From Clostridium disporicum (GTDB lineage Bacteria; Bacillota; Clostridia; Clostridiales; Clostridiaceae): 64,000 bases of DNA. The stretch covers positions 142,558 through 206,557 of the forward strand of contig NZ_CYZX01000004.1 in NCBI RefSeq assembly GCF_001405015.1, read 5' to 3'. Positions 42,530-52,258 of the stretch are shown one piece after another. A program made the translations under genes and the position numbers. How positions within the stretch are numbered: position 1 is the first letter of the stretch; the number at the start of each line of letters is the position of its first letter. The notes beneath the pieces were generated by a model. The model made no database searches. It was not told the origin of the DNA and saw only the letters and a list, made by a program, of their open reading frames with translations.

Positions 42530-43708
42530 ATGAAAGAACTTATAGAGACATTAAGAAGAAATTCTATTATAAAGTCTCTTATGGATGAATTTAAAAAGGA
42601 TTTTAAAAATACATATTATGATGCAACTCTTAAACAAAAGGAAATGCTAATTGATTATAGGGATGTTATATTTAGGAGATGGTTATATTCCCCATTAAGA
42701 GGGGGAACATATCTAACCCCAAGTTATATAATAAATAATATAGCTCAACAAATATATCCTGGAGATTATTGTATTATGCCGTATATTAAAGTGGATTTAG
42801 ATAATGAGGGGAGATTAAAGTTTTATAGAAAATTCAATTATCATTCATTTAATAATAGTCCAGTAATTAACGATTTAGAGAAATTGATAGATTTTTTAAA
42901 ACCAACGATTATAGTAAGAGATGAAAATAAATATGTTATTGATGGTGGAGAAAGATTAATAAATAGGTTAAGTATTCAAAGTGACTATTATATTGAATAT
43001 CTTATAAATATAGCTACAAATATAGGCATATTAGAACCTATGAAATCCATAGGTTGTAGGTGTTATAAAATAGGAAAAGATTATTATAATTATATAAATT
43101 TAAAGATAGATGAAAAAATTAAGATTATAATTAATAGTAGTATAGATATAGTGAGAGAAAGTATAAGTGATATTATAGAATTTGATAATACGAATAGTAT
43201 ATTTGATCTTTTAGATAATGGTGTCACTGAAGAGAAGTTTTTTCAAATGATGAAGCCATCTTTAAAAGAAAATATGGAACATTCAAAATGTATATCAGAT
43301 TCTCTAAAAGTTGATGAAAAAACAATTTATAATATTACAGAAGAAGTATTAAGTGATGAGATAGGTTATTGGCTTGTTAGACGAGAAGCAGGAATATATT
43401 TAGATACTTATTTAACTTGTATTTTAGGATATTACTTAGGAATAATAAATCCAATTTATGACGAATTGTTTCTAACAAAGATTTTTATAGATTTTATAAG
43501 TTATACAGATAATCCTATAGAAAGATTATCAATTATATTCACTATGGAATTAGGACATAACCTAACGAGGTTTGGAGAAAAAATTATTATGGAACGAAAA
43601 ATAATAAAAGGAAATAATTTTAAGGATTTAGTGCCTAAAAATATAAAATCCTGTATAGAAGAATATAAAAATAAGAAAGATAATATCTTATATCATATTC
43701 ATGATTAG
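42530..43708 (+). CDS. Orphan protein of unknown function
   Basis: A 392-residue protein I cannot assign. It has no signal peptide or membrane helix, many Ile/Asn/Tyr, and a middle part with a CRCYKIGKDYY stretch. The N-terminal half includes RWLYSPLRGGTYLTPSY and YRKFNYHSF; the C-terminal half looks helical. ATG follows AAAGGAG, and the gene stands alone between two terminators. Codon use is like its neighbours, perhaps slightly richer in AT. No domain name can be supported. Confidence 0.8.
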   Translation: MKELIETLRRNSIIKSLMDEFKKDFKNTYYDATLKQKEMLIDYRDVIFRRWLYSPLRGGTYLTPSYIINNIAQQIYPGDYCIMPYIKVDLDNEGRLKFYRKFNYHSFNNSPVINDLEKLIDFLKPTIIVRDENKYVIDGGERLINRLSIQSDYYIEYLINIATNIGILEPMKSIGCRCYKIGKDYYNYINLKIDEKIKIIINSSIDIVRESISDIIEFDNTNSIFDLLDNGVTEEKFFQMMKPSLKENMEHSKCISDSLKVDEKTIYNITEEVLSDEIGYWLVRREAGIYLDTYLTCILGYYLGIINPIYDELFLTKIFIDFISYTDNPIERLSIIFTMELGHNLTRFGEKIIMERKIIKGNNFKDLVPKNIKSCIEEYKNKKDNILYHIHD

Positions 43709-43750
43709 AAGAGAGAATTAATGAAAGATTAGGTTATAAATATTTAAAAG

Positions 43751-43788
43751 CAAAGAGGTTCAAGTGATAAAATACTCTTTGTTTTTTT
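43751..43788 (+). terminator. Intrinsic terminator
   Basis: CAAAGAG pairs with CTCTTTG around a 17-nt loop, then a run of T. The following 200 bp before glgP are AT-rich promoter/leader sequence. Confidence 0.8.
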
Positions 43789-44001
43789 ATTTATGAATTT
43801 TTCTGAAATTTAAGCATAATTTTTTATATATAGCAAAAGTTGAAATAAGAATGTACAAAAAAAAATAAAAATATACATTTGAAATTTTAAAAAATTGGTA
43901 TTATATAAATATAAACTATCAGAAAACAATTACATAATATTTATACAGAACTTACACAATATGCAATTTAATATGTATTTAAATTGGGAGGAAAGATTAA
44001 A

Positions 44002-46263
44002 ATGATTAAGGAAAATTTAAATGAAATTTTAAAGAAAAGATTTGAAAAAACAATTGCTACTGCTACGAACGAAGAAGTATATTTAGCACTATTAGAGTTA
44101 ACTAAGGGTATTATTAAAAATAAGGGAACAAATAAAGGGAATAAAAAGTTATATTATATATCAGCAGAGTTTTTAATTGGTAAGTTATTATCAAATAATC
44201 TAATTAATTTAGGACTTTATGATGAGGTTAAAGAGGTTCTTTTAGAAAATGGTAAAGATTTATCTCAAATAGAGGAAATTGAGTTAGAGCCATCTTTAGG
44301 AAATGGTGGCCTTGGAAGATTAGCAGCTTGTTTCTTAGATTCTATTGCTACATTAGGTTTAAATGGTGATGGAGTAGGATTAAATTATCATTATGGTCTA
44401 TTTAAACAAGTTTTTGAAAAAAATAAACAAAAAGCTGAAAAGAATCCATGGATAACTAAAGAAAGTTGGTTAAATAAATCAGATATTAAATTTGATGTAT
44501 TATTTGGAGGATTTAAAGTTACTTCAAGCTTATATGATATAGATGTTACAGGATATAATCAACCTTGTAATAAACTAAGATTATTTGACATAGACTCTAT
44601 AGATGAAACTATTGTAGAAGAGGGCATTAATTTTGATAAAGAGGATATTAAAAAGAACTTAACATTATTCTTATATCCAGATGATAGTGATGAAGCTGGG
44701 CATTTATTAAGAATATATCAGCAATACTTTATGGTAAGTAATGCTGCTCAATTAATTCTTTTAGAAGCAGAAGAAAATGGATATGACTTACATAAGCTAA
44801 ATGAACATGTAGTTGTTCAAATAAATGATACTCACCCTTCAATGGTTATTCCTGAATTAATTCGTTTATTAGGAGAAAAGGGTATAGAAATTGATGAAGC
44901 AATCGGTATCGTTACCAAAACTTGCGCATATACTAATCATACAATTTTAGCGGAAGCATTAGAAAAGTGGCCAATAGCATACTTGGAAAAAGTTGTACCA
45001 CAATTAATGCCTATTATTAGAGAATTAGATAATAGAGTTAAATCAAAATATGATGATGAAAAAGTATATATAATAGATAAAAATGATAGAGTTCATATGG
45101 CACATATGGATATACACTATGGATTTAGCGTAAATGGGGTTGCAGCTCTTCATACTGAGATATTAAAAGATGAAGAATTAAATCCATTCTATAAGATTTA
45201 TCCAGAAAAGTTTAATAATAAGACAAATGGTATAACTTTTAGAAGATGGTTAATTCACTGTAACAATGAGTTATCAAATTATATAACTGAGCTTATTGGT
45301 GATGACTTCAAGAAGGATGCAACTAAACTTGAGGATTTACTTAAATATATAGATAATAAAGATGTATATTCTAAATTAGAATCTATAAAGAGAAATAATA
45401 AGATTGAGTTAAAGAACTATCTAAAGGAAACTCAAAATATTGATATTGATGAAAATTCTATATTTGATATTCAAATCAAGAGACTTCATGAGTATAAGAG
45501 ACAACAAATGAATGTATTATACATCATTAATAAATATTTAGAAATTAAGTCAGGAAAGTTACCAACAACCCCTATAACAATGATATTTGGAGCTAAGGCT
45601 GCACCAGCATATATTATTGCACAGGATATAATTCATACAATACTTTGCTTACAAGAGATTATTAATAATGATCCAGAAGTTAATAAGTATTTAAGAGTTG
45701 TTATGGTAGAAAACTATAATGTAACTAAAGCTTCTAAGTTAATACCTGCTTGTGATGTATCAGAACAAATATCACTTGCATCTAAAGAAGCATCAGGAAC
45801 AGGGAATATGAAATTTATGCTTAATGGTGCTTTAACTTTAGGAACTGAAGATGGAGCAAATGTTGAAATTCACAAATTAGTTGGGGATGACAATATTTAT
45901 ATTTTTGGTAAGTCAAGTGCCACTATAATTGAACATTATAAAAAAGCAGATTATGTTTCAAGAAAATACTATGAAAAAGAAGGAATTAAAGAATTAGTTG
46001 ATTTCATAGTAAGTGATAAGATGCTTCAAGTTGGAGATAAAGTAAATTTAACTAGATTATATAATGAATTAATAAATAAAGATTGGTTTATGACTTTAAT
46101 AGATATTGAAGATTATATAAAGACTAAGGATAGAATGTTCAAGGATTTTGAGGATAGAGATTCTTGGATGAAGAAAGTTTTAATAAACATAAGCAAAGCA
46201 GGATTCTTCTCATCAGACAGAACAATTGCTCAATATAACGAAGAAATATGGAAATTAAAATAG
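44002..46263 (+). CDS. glgP: Glycogen/maltodextrin phosphorylase
   Basis: Phosphorolyses alpha-1,4 glucan ends to glucose-1-phosphate. The protein has 753 residues. Conserved features are EPSLGNGGLGRLAACFLDS (about 90-108), the IKRLHEYKRQ stretch (about 490) and the PLP-binding lysine in GTGNMKFMLNGA (about Lys604). ATG at 44002 follows GGGAGG; the frame extends to 43984 without a ribosome site. It stands alone, 10 kb from the branching and debranching genes, and together they cover glycogen breakdown. Confidence 0.96.
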   Translation: MIKENLNEILKKRFEKTIATATNEEVYLALLELTKGIIKNKGTNKGNKKLYYISAEFLIGKLLSNNLINLGLYDEVKEVLLENGKDLSQIEEIELEPSLGNGGLGRLAACFLDSIATLGLNGDGVGLNYHYGLFKQVFEKNKQKAEKNPWITKESWLNKSDIKFDVLFGGFKVTSSLYDIDVTGYNQPCNKLRLFDIDSIDETIVEEGINFDKEDIKKNLTLFLYPDDSDEAGHLLRIYQQYFMVSNAAQLILLEAEENGYDLHKLNEHVVVQINDTHPSMVIPELIRLLGEKGIEIDEAIGIVTKTCAYTNHTILAEALEKWPIAYLEKVVPQLMPIIRELDNRVKSKYDDEKVYIIDKNDRVHMAHMDIHYGFSVNGVAALHTEILKDEELNPFYKIYPEKFNNKTNGITFRRWLIHCNNELSNYITELIGDDFKKDATKLEDLLKYIDNKDVYSKLESIKRNNKIELKNYLKETQNIDIDENSIFDIQIKRLHEYKRQQMNVLYIINKYLEIKSGKLPTTPITMIFGAKAAPAYIIAQDIIHTILCLQEIINNDPEVNKYLRVVMVENYNVTKASKLIPACDVSEQISLASKEASGTGNMKFMLNGALTLGTEDGANVEIHKLVGDDNIYIFGKSSATIIEHYKKADYVSRKYYEKEGIKELVDFIVSDKMLQVGDKVNLTRLYNELINKDWFMTLIDIEDYIKTKDRMFKDFEDRDSWMKKVLINISKAGFFSSDRTIAQYNEEIWKLK

Positions 46264-46290
46264 CCCTAACTTATACCTTATATAAATAAA

Positions 46291-46325
46291 AGAGGCCATT
46301 GCTATATATGCAATGGTTTCTTTGC
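46291..46325 (+). terminator. Intrinsic terminator of glgP
   Basis: GCCATTGC pairs with GCAATGGT across a short AT loop, then TTTCTTTG. Confidence 0.8.
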
Positions 46326-46457
46326 TGTTTAGAAAGTGTTAATTGAACTATAACAATTAAAAAATAAATTCTATATAAGTATATTAAATAGTAAAATTAA
46401 TAGATTAGAAAGCAATTTAAATTAGATAAATAGTTTATTTTTATTGAGGTGATAATT

Positions 46458-47453
46458 TTGAAAGAGAAATTAGAAAATAGGAAATCACTATTAATACCAG
46501 CATTAGCGGTAGTTGGAACAATAACTACAATTGCAGCTGTAAATAAAATTACAGTGAAGCCAGCATCTAAGTTTATTAGATTGCTTTTTAACGGCATATA
46601 CCCAGGACCTAAAAATTATGATGATATAAAAAAACTCACTACTGTCAAAAAGGATATTGATTATGGTTCAAATATAGAAAATGGAATAATGGATATAAAT
46701 ATGCCTTTAGACAATTCAAATAAAAAGAAACCGTTAATAATATTGCTTCATGGAGGTGGCTTTATAGGTGGAAGTAAGGAGGCAACAGCTGCATATGCAA
46801 GAACTCTATCTAGCTATGGATATATTGTTGCCAATGTAGATTATGCTTTTGCACCAGAACATGTATATCCAACACCTATAATTCAAGTAAGCAAAGCTAT
46901 AACTTACTTAAAAGATAATAAAGAAAGATTTAATATTGATGATAATAATATATTTATTGCTGGAGGTTCAGCAGGAGCACAGATAGCGAGCCAAATAGCT
47001 GCAATACAGACTAATAAAGAATTAGCAAATATTATGGGAATAAAGCCTGTGTTAGATAAGAAAGAGCTAAAGGGAGTAATATTATTTTGTGGGTTATATA
47101 ATATGAGAAATGTTTCAGAAACAGGATTTCCAGGTATAAAAGAATATCTTTGGGCTTATACAGGAGAAAAGAATTTTGAAACTTATAAGAGGTTAGATGA
47201 GATATCAACGATACATCATATTACAGAAGATTATCCACCAACATTTATAACAGCAGGAGATATGGATAAGTTAGAATCTCAATCTAAGGAGATGGTAAAG
47301 ATATTAAAAGATAAAGGCGTTCAGTGTACATCAGTTTTCTTTAAAGATAAAAGGTTAGTGCATCAATATCAATTTATGTTATGGACCAATGAAGCTTTAA
47401 GAACTTTAGAGAAAGTTGTATATTTCATAAATCAAAGAGTAGAAAAAAATTGA
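46458..47453 (+). CDS. Alpha/beta hydrolase, HSL-type esterase with membrane anchor
   Basis: A 331-residue esterase or lipase of the hormone-sensitive-lipase type. N-terminal residues about 10-28 are hydrophobic, suggesting an anchor or signal. Oxyanion motif HGGGFIGGS (about 96-104), nucleophile in GGSAGAQIA (about 168), acidic residue in GDMDKLE and the late His in KRLVHQYQF are visible. The TTG start at 46458 is chosen because GAGGTGA lies six bases upstream; a GTG at 46449 lies inside that site. Substrate unknown. Confidence 0.85.
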   Translation: MKEKLENRKSLLIPALAVVGTITTIAAVNKITVKPASKFIRLLFNGIYPGPKNYDDIKKLTTVKKDIDYGSNIENGIMDINMPLDNSNKKKPLIILLHGGGFIGGSKEATAAYARTLSSYGYIVANVDYAFAPEHVYPTPIIQVSKAITYLKDNKERFNIDDNNIFIAGGSAGAQIASQIAAIQTNKELANIMGIKPVLDKKELKGVILFCGLYNMRNVSETGFPGIKEYLWAYTGEKNFETYKRLDEISTIHHITEDYPPTFITAGDMDKLESQSKEMVKILKDKGVQCTSVFFKDKRLVHQYQFMLWTNEALRTLEKVVYFINQRVEKN

Positions 47454-47596
47454 AGAAAAATTTAGATATTAATAGAACAAAAGATAAAAATAAATTCATT
47501 ATCAATAGTATTTTTATTAATATACTATTTAAATAGTATTTAATATGATGTACAGTAAAATAATAAATTTAAAGATGAGTTTAAGGAGGATAAATT

Positions 47597-48322
47597 ATGA
47601 AAGTTACAATAATAGGGTGTGATGGAGCTTATCCAAGAGTTAATGGAGCTACTTCAGCATATTTAGTAGAAGATAAGGATACTAAGGTGCTTTTAGACTG
47701 TGGAAGTGGAGCAATATCTAGACTTCAAAATCATATTGAATTAAGAGAACTAGATGGAATAGTAATAAGTCATTATCATGCTGATCATTATGCAGATTTA
47801 GAGTGTATGCAATTTGCTACAATGCTAGATACATTTGAGAAAAAGAGAGAAAACTCTCTTATAATATATGGACCAGGCAAAGAGCAGATGTTAACTTATA
47901 AGAATTTTTGTGTAGGTAAAAGTTTTAAAGGAAAAGAAAACTTTACTATAGGGAGCTTAACTTTTGAAACAATATTAAATAAGCATGGAATAGAAGCTTA
48001 TAGTATAAAAGTAACTAATGAAGACGGAGAATGTTTAGTTTATACAGGAGATACAGGATATTATGATGAACTACCTATATTTTGTGAAGGGGCAAGTTTA
48101 TTAATAGCAGAATCTTCTTGTTATGAGTATGAAAGGGGAAATTTATCAGGACATATGACTGGTGGAGAAGCTGCTATAGTAGCAGAAAAAAGTGGAGTAG
48201 ATACGCTTATTTTAACTCATTTACCACACTATGGGGATATTGAAAAGATGACAGATGAAGCAAAACAATTTTTTAATGGAGAAGTTATACTAGCAAGATA
48301 TGATTCTTGTATAGAGGTATAA
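47597..48322 (+). CDS. MBL-fold metallohydrolase
   Basis: A 241-residue metallo-beta-lactamase-fold hydrolase with metal site HYHADH (His59, His61, Asp63, His64), a later YTGDTGY and LTHLPHYG. It resembles the RNase Z-like branch but lacks the tRNase exosite, so substrate assignment is not possible. ATG follows AAGGAGG. The msrAB gene starts 16 bp after it, suggesting co-transcription. Confidence 0.87.
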   Translation: MKVTIIGCDGAYPRVNGATSAYLVEDKDTKVLLDCGSGAISRLQNHIELRELDGIVISHYHADHYADLECMQFATMLDTFEKKRENSLIIYGPGKEQMLTYKNFCVGKSFKGKENFTIGSLTFETILNKHGIEAYSIKVTNEDGECLVYTGDTGYYDELPIFCEGASLLIAESSCYEYERGNLSGHMTGGEAAIVAEKSGVDTLILTHLPHYGDIEKMTDEAKQFFNGEVILARYDSCIEV

Positions 48323-48338
48323 AGTTTGAGGTGATAAG

Positions 48339-49295
48339 ATGAGCAATATAAAAAAAGCAATATTTGCTGGTGGATGCTTTTGGTGTATGGTAAAACCATT
48401 TGATAAATATGACGGAGTATCTAGCGTTATTGTTGGTTATACTGGTGGGAATATAGAAAACCCAACATACGAGCAAGTATGTAATATGAAAACTGGACAT
48501 TATGAAGCCGTAGAAATAACATATGATGAAGAAAAAGTAAGCTATAAAGAATTACTTGAAGCATTCTTTAAAAGTATAGATCCCACAGATGATGGAGGAC
48601 AGTTTTACGATAGAGGAGATAGTTACAAAACTGCTATATTTTATCAAGATGAGAATCAAAAGAGAATTGCAGAAGACTATATAAAAGAAATAGATAATAG
48701 CAAAAGATTTGATAATCCAGTAGTAACTAAAATATTAAAATCTGAAAAATTTTATCCAGCGGAAGACTATCATCAAGATTATTATAAAAAGAATCCATTT
48801 AAATATAATGTTTATTATAAGGGATCTGGTAGAAAAGAGTTTGTGGAAAGTGCTTGGAAAAAAAGTGAGGAAGAGAAATTAGCTTTAAAAGATAAGTTAA
48901 CAGATATTCAGTATAGAGTAACTCAATTAAATGCTACAGAAGCACCATACAATAATGAATATAATGATAACTATGAAGAGGGGATATATGTTGATGTAGT
49001 TGATGGAAAACCTCTATTTTCTTCAAAAGATAAATTTAATTCAGGATGTGGTTGGCCTGCTTTTTCAAAGCCTATAAATGGAGGATATATTAAAGAGATA
49101 GAAGATTTAAGTCATGGCATGATAAGAACAGAAGTAAGAAGTACTAATGCTGATTCACATTTAGGTCATGTTTTTAATGATGGGCCTACAGAGTTTGGAG
49201 GTCTTAGATATTGTATAAATTCAGCTTCTTTAAAATTTATTCCTAAATGCGATATGGAAAAAGAAGGCTATGGAAAATATTTAGATTTGATATGA
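48339..49295 (+). CDS. msrAB: Peptide methionine sulfoxide reductase MsrA-MsrB fusion
   Basis: Repairs both stereoisomers of oxidised methionine. The protein has 318 residues: MsrA (about 1-160) with catalytic Cys13 in GGCFWCMVKPF; MsrB (about 185-312) with the SGCGWPAFS motif, HLGHVFNDGP and the catalytic Cys in GLRYCINSASL. No signal peptide, so it acts in the cytoplasm. ATG follows GAGGTGATAAG. Placed with an MBL hydrolase gene; oxidative-stress role. Confidence 0.95.
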   Translation: MSNIKKAIFAGGCFWCMVKPFDKYDGVSSVIVGYTGGNIENPTYEQVCNMKTGHYEAVEITYDEEKVSYKELLEAFFKSIDPTDDGGQFYDRGDSYKTAIFYQDENQKRIAEDYIKEIDNSKRFDNPVVTKILKSEKFYPAEDYHQDYYKKNPFKYNVYYKGSGRKEFVESAWKKSEEEKLALKDKLTDIQYRVTQLNATEAPYNNEYNDNYEEGIYVDVVDGKPLFSSKDKFNSGCGWPAFSKPINGGYIKEIEDLSHGMIRTEVRSTNADSHLGHVFNDGPTEFGGLRYCINSASLKFIPKCDMEKEGYGKYLDLI

Positions 49296-49368
49296 AATAT
49301 TTAAAGTTTTTAACTTATTTTGATAGGTTATAATTATTTCTTAAAGTTGCTAATAAATAACTACATAA

Positions 49369-49404
49369 AGTAATATTGCTGAAAGTTTAATCAGCAATAT
49401 TACT
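49369..49404. terminator. 14-bp hairpin spanning the AraC stop codon
   Basis: AGTAATATTGCTGA (49369-49382) and TCAGCAATATTACT (49391-49404) form a perfect 14-bp inverted repeat with an 8-nt loop between converging msrAB and AraC genes. The AraC stop codon lies in the loop. There is no T run, so it may act as an RNA 3' end stabiliser. Confidence 0.6.
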
Positions 49405-50256
49405 AGGAGTTATTTCAAACTTTAAATCAGCTAAAATGCTTTTGCTTCTTACTTGATTATAGTATTGTTTAGGAGTACATTCATATTCCTTTTTAAAACT
49501 ACGAAAGTAATTTGAATAATCACCAAACCCACAGTGATGATATACTTCTCTAATTGGCATACCGCTTTCTATAAGCGTTTTACTATATTCCAGTTTTCTT
49601 TTAATTATATATCTATATAAAGATATACCTGTTTTTTTCTTAAATTCATGAAGAATATGATATTTACTAAAAAATAAATCTTCAGCTAATTTGTCTAAAG
49701 AAATTTCTTCTTTTAAATGTGAATTAATATATGAAAATATATCATCCAATCTAAGGCCTTTTTTGCAGCATTTCTTTTCAGGTTCTATATTTTCTAAAAT
49801 AATTCTATTTAGAATTACTAAGATCATTGATAAAGTATTTGACTTAAAGAGATCTGAAGCATATTTTTCCTCCTTGAGTTCAATGTTAAGAAGGATTAAT
49901 AAAGTTCTAACCCTCATGGAATTTTCAGATTGAGAAATTATGTAACGACATTTGTCTAATGACTTCTTATCAAAACATTCAAGTAGCAAATCTTTGCTTG
50001 AATTATCAAAGTGATTATAGGAAAAAGATAAAATGTATATAGTGCATTCAGTAGTATGATCATTAGTTAAAAGTAATTGTTCTTCATCTCTTAATAATAT
50101 GTAGCTATGATGACTTGCAATAAATGATTCAGTATATATATTTACGATACAGGATCCTTTTCTGAAATATATAAGACTATGGCCAAGAGTAGATTTGTAT
50201 TTTAATGGTGAATTTTTTAAAATACTTATTTCTTTGAGGGTAAAAGAAGAATCCAT
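49387..50256 (-). CDS. AraC-family regulator of the sugar ABC operon (probable)
   Basis: A 289-residue regulator with an N-terminal cupin-like ligand domain (about 1-150) and a C-terminal AraC domain with two helix-turn-helix units (ISLDKLAEDLFFSKYHILHEF and IREVYHHCGFGDYSNYFRSF). It is divergent from the ABC sugar-uptake genes at 50.8-53.9 kb and probably activates them. ATG follows AAAGGG. The ligand is unknown. Confidence 0.87.
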   Translation of the reverse strand: MDSSFTLKEISILKNSPLKYKSTLGHSLIYFRKGSCIVNIYTESFIASHHSYILLRDEEQLLLTNDHTTECTIYILSFSYNHFDNSSKDLLLECFDKKSLDKCRYIISQSENSMRVRTLLILLNIELKEEKYASDLFKSNTLSMILVILNRIILENIEPEKKCCKKGLRLDDIFSYINSHLKEEISLDKLAEDLFFSKYHILHEFKKKTGISLYRYIIKRKLEYSKTLIESGMPIREVYHHCGFGDYSNYFRSFKKEYECTPKQYYNQVRSKSILADLKFEITPSNIAD

Positions 50257-50528
50257 AGTAATAACCCTTTCTTAATATTGTTAATTAAATAATTAATTAA
50301 TAAAAAATTTAAACATTTACAAGAAGTAGTATAAAGCAATTTTCACAAGTTTTCAAGCAATATTTACCTATTATTCATAAAAAAAGAAATGTATAATAAA
50401 GATGAAGTTGTTAATAAATAAACAATTAAGGGGTAGAAAGTAAGTATTAAGCTTTCAGATGGAAAGATTGAAGATGTTTATAAATGAAAAGTATAAATAA
50501 GTTTTCCCTTGAATTATATTTATATATT
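50257..50528 (+). other. Gene-free region with a possible small transcript
   Basis: A TATAAT (50392-50397) without a clear -35 precedes a stretch ending in the terminator at 50529-50568. A 13-codon frame (MERLKMFINEKYK, 50459-50500) lacks a ribosome site. I see no known RNA family. Either a small RNA or an attenuated leader of the ABC operon is possible. Confidence 0.35.
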
Positions 50529-50568
50529 AAAGACTGTGAGGTTTTACATAATCTCATAGTCTTTTTTT
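50529..50568 (+). terminator. Orphan intrinsic terminator upstream of the sugar ABC operon
   Basis: AAAGACTGTGAG pairs with CTCATAGTCTTT (one mismatch-tolerant G-U), 12-nt loop, then seven T. No coding gene precedes it on this strand. Confidence 0.85.
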
Positions 50569-50789
50569 ATTAATAAAGTTAATTGAATATTTCTATAAAT
50601 ATTCAATATATATATATTAAGAAAAATTTAAAGTGAAATTATTAATATTATTTTAGAACCGATACCGATATATAGCAAGTAGAGGATGTAGTACTATCTA
50701 ATTTGAAAACATTTTCTAAGTTTATAAAAAAGTATTCTAATAAGAATGCGATTTTTATTATAAAAGTATTAAGAAGTGAGGGAAAAGTT

Positions 50790-52184
50790 ATGAAAATCAA
50801 AAAGTTATTAGCAATGACTATAGCTACAGCAGTTATTGCAAGTGCATTTGTAGGATGTGGAAGTAGTACCACTGAAAAGACAGAAGGAGATAGTACTACA
50901 AAGACAGAAGATAGCGAAAATACAGATAAGTCGGCTACAGAAATCTACTTTTTAAATTTTAAACCAGAAATTGCTGAAGTATATGACAAAATAGTTGCGG
51001 ATTATGAGTCTGAAACAGGTGTTAAAGTTAAAGTTCAAACTGCAGCAAGTGGTACTTATGAACAAACATTAAAATCAGAAATGGCAAAATCAGATGCGCC
51101 AACAATATTCCAGTTAAATGGACCTGTTGGATATCAGTCATGGAAGGACTATTGTGCTGATTTAAAAGACACAGAACTTTATAGTCATCTTTTAGATAAG
51201 ACTATGGCTATAACTAGTGAAGAGGGGGTATATGGGATACCATATGCAGTTGAAGGATATGGAATAATATATAATGATGCTATCATGCAAAAATACTTTG
51301 CATTAGATGGTGCTAAGGTTAAATCTATGGATGAAATTAATAATTTTAACAAGTTAAAAGAAGTTGCAGATGATATGCAATCTAAGAAAGATGAATTAGG
51401 AATAAAAGGTGTTTTTGCATCAACCTCTATGTCTTCAGGTAATGCGTGGAGATGGGAAACACATTTAGCAAATCTCCCTTTCTACTATGAATTTAAAGAT
51501 AATACAACTGCAGGTACAGTATTAGAAACAGGATTAGAAGCAAATACTGTAGAGTTCAAATATGCAGATAATTATAAGAACATTTATGACTTATACACAA
51601 CAGATTCTACAACTGAAAAAGGATTGTTATCAGCAAAAACTGTTGATGATTCTATGGCAGAATTTGCTTTAGGTCAATGCGCGATGGTTCAAAATGGAAA
51701 TTGGGCTTGGAGTCAAATCAATGGTGTAGATGGCAATACAGTTAAGGAAGAAGATATTAAATTCTTACCTATATACACAGGAGTATCAGGTGAAGAAAAT
51801 CAAGGTATATGTGTAGGTACTGAAAATTATTTTGCAATAAATAGCAAGGTTTCAGAAGAGAAACAAAAAGCTTCAGCAGAGTTTATTAATTGGTTATTTA
51901 CAAGTGATACAGGCAAGAAATACGTTTCAAATGATTTGGGATTTATAGCTCCATTTGATTCTTTTGAAGAAAGTGAAAAACCATCAGATCCATTATCAAA
52001 GGAAGTTTTAAGATGGATGGAAGACTCTAATATAAGCAGTGTTCCTTGGATATTCCAATCATTCCCAAGCCAAAATTTTAAAGACACATTTGCAGCATCA
52101 TTACTTGAATATGTTCAAGGAAGTAAAGAGTGGTCAGATGTTGTTACAACTGTAAAAGATACATGGGCAGCAGAAAAACAATAA
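50790..52184 (+). CDS. Sugar ABC transporter substrate-binding lipoprotein
   Basis: Captures a carbohydrate outside the membrane for the following permeases. The protein has 464 residues. The signal peptide ends in the lipobox AFVGC (Cys23), followed by a Ser/Thr/Glu-rich linker. The mature part fits family 1 extracellular solute-binding proteins (oligosaccharide type), with SMSSGNAWRWETH and GQCAMVQNGNWAWS. ATG at 50790 follows GTGAGGG and starts the signal peptide; the frame runs back to 50703 without one. First gene of the operon. Confidence 0.93.
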   Translation: MKIKKLLAMTIATAVIASAFVGCGSSTTEKTEGDSTTKTEDSENTDKSATEIYFLNFKPEIAEVYDKIVADYESETGVKVKVQTAASGTYEQTLKSEMAKSDAPTIFQLNGPVGYQSWKDYCADLKDTELYSHLLDKTMAITSEEGVYGIPYAVEGYGIIYNDAIMQKYFALDGAKVKSMDEINNFNKLKEVADDMQSKKDELGIKGVFASTSMSSGNAWRWETHLANLPFYYEFKDNTTAGTVLETGLEANTVEFKYADNYKNIYDLYTTDSTTEKGLLSAKTVDDSMAEFALGQCAMVQNGNWAWSQINGVDGNTVKEEDIKFLPIYTGVSGEENQGICVGTENYFAINSKVSEEKQKASAEFINWLFTSDTGKKYVSNDLGFIAPFDSFEESEKPSDPLSKEVLRWMEDSNISSVPWIFQSFPSQNFKDTFAASLLEYVQGSKEWSDVVTTVKDTWAAEKQ

Positions 52185-52203
52185 AAATATATTAGAAGGA
52201 AGA

Positions 52204-52232
52204 GGCAGTGATTTTGGTTGCTGCCTTTTTTT
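52204..52232 (+). terminator. Partial terminator between binding protein and permease genes
   Basis: GGCAG pairs with CTGCC across a 12-nt loop, followed by seven T. Because the permeases follow, it probably only reduces read-through so the lipoprotein is made in excess. Confidence 0.78.
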
Positions 52233-52258
52233 GAAGCAATATAAAAAGGAGGAATAAG

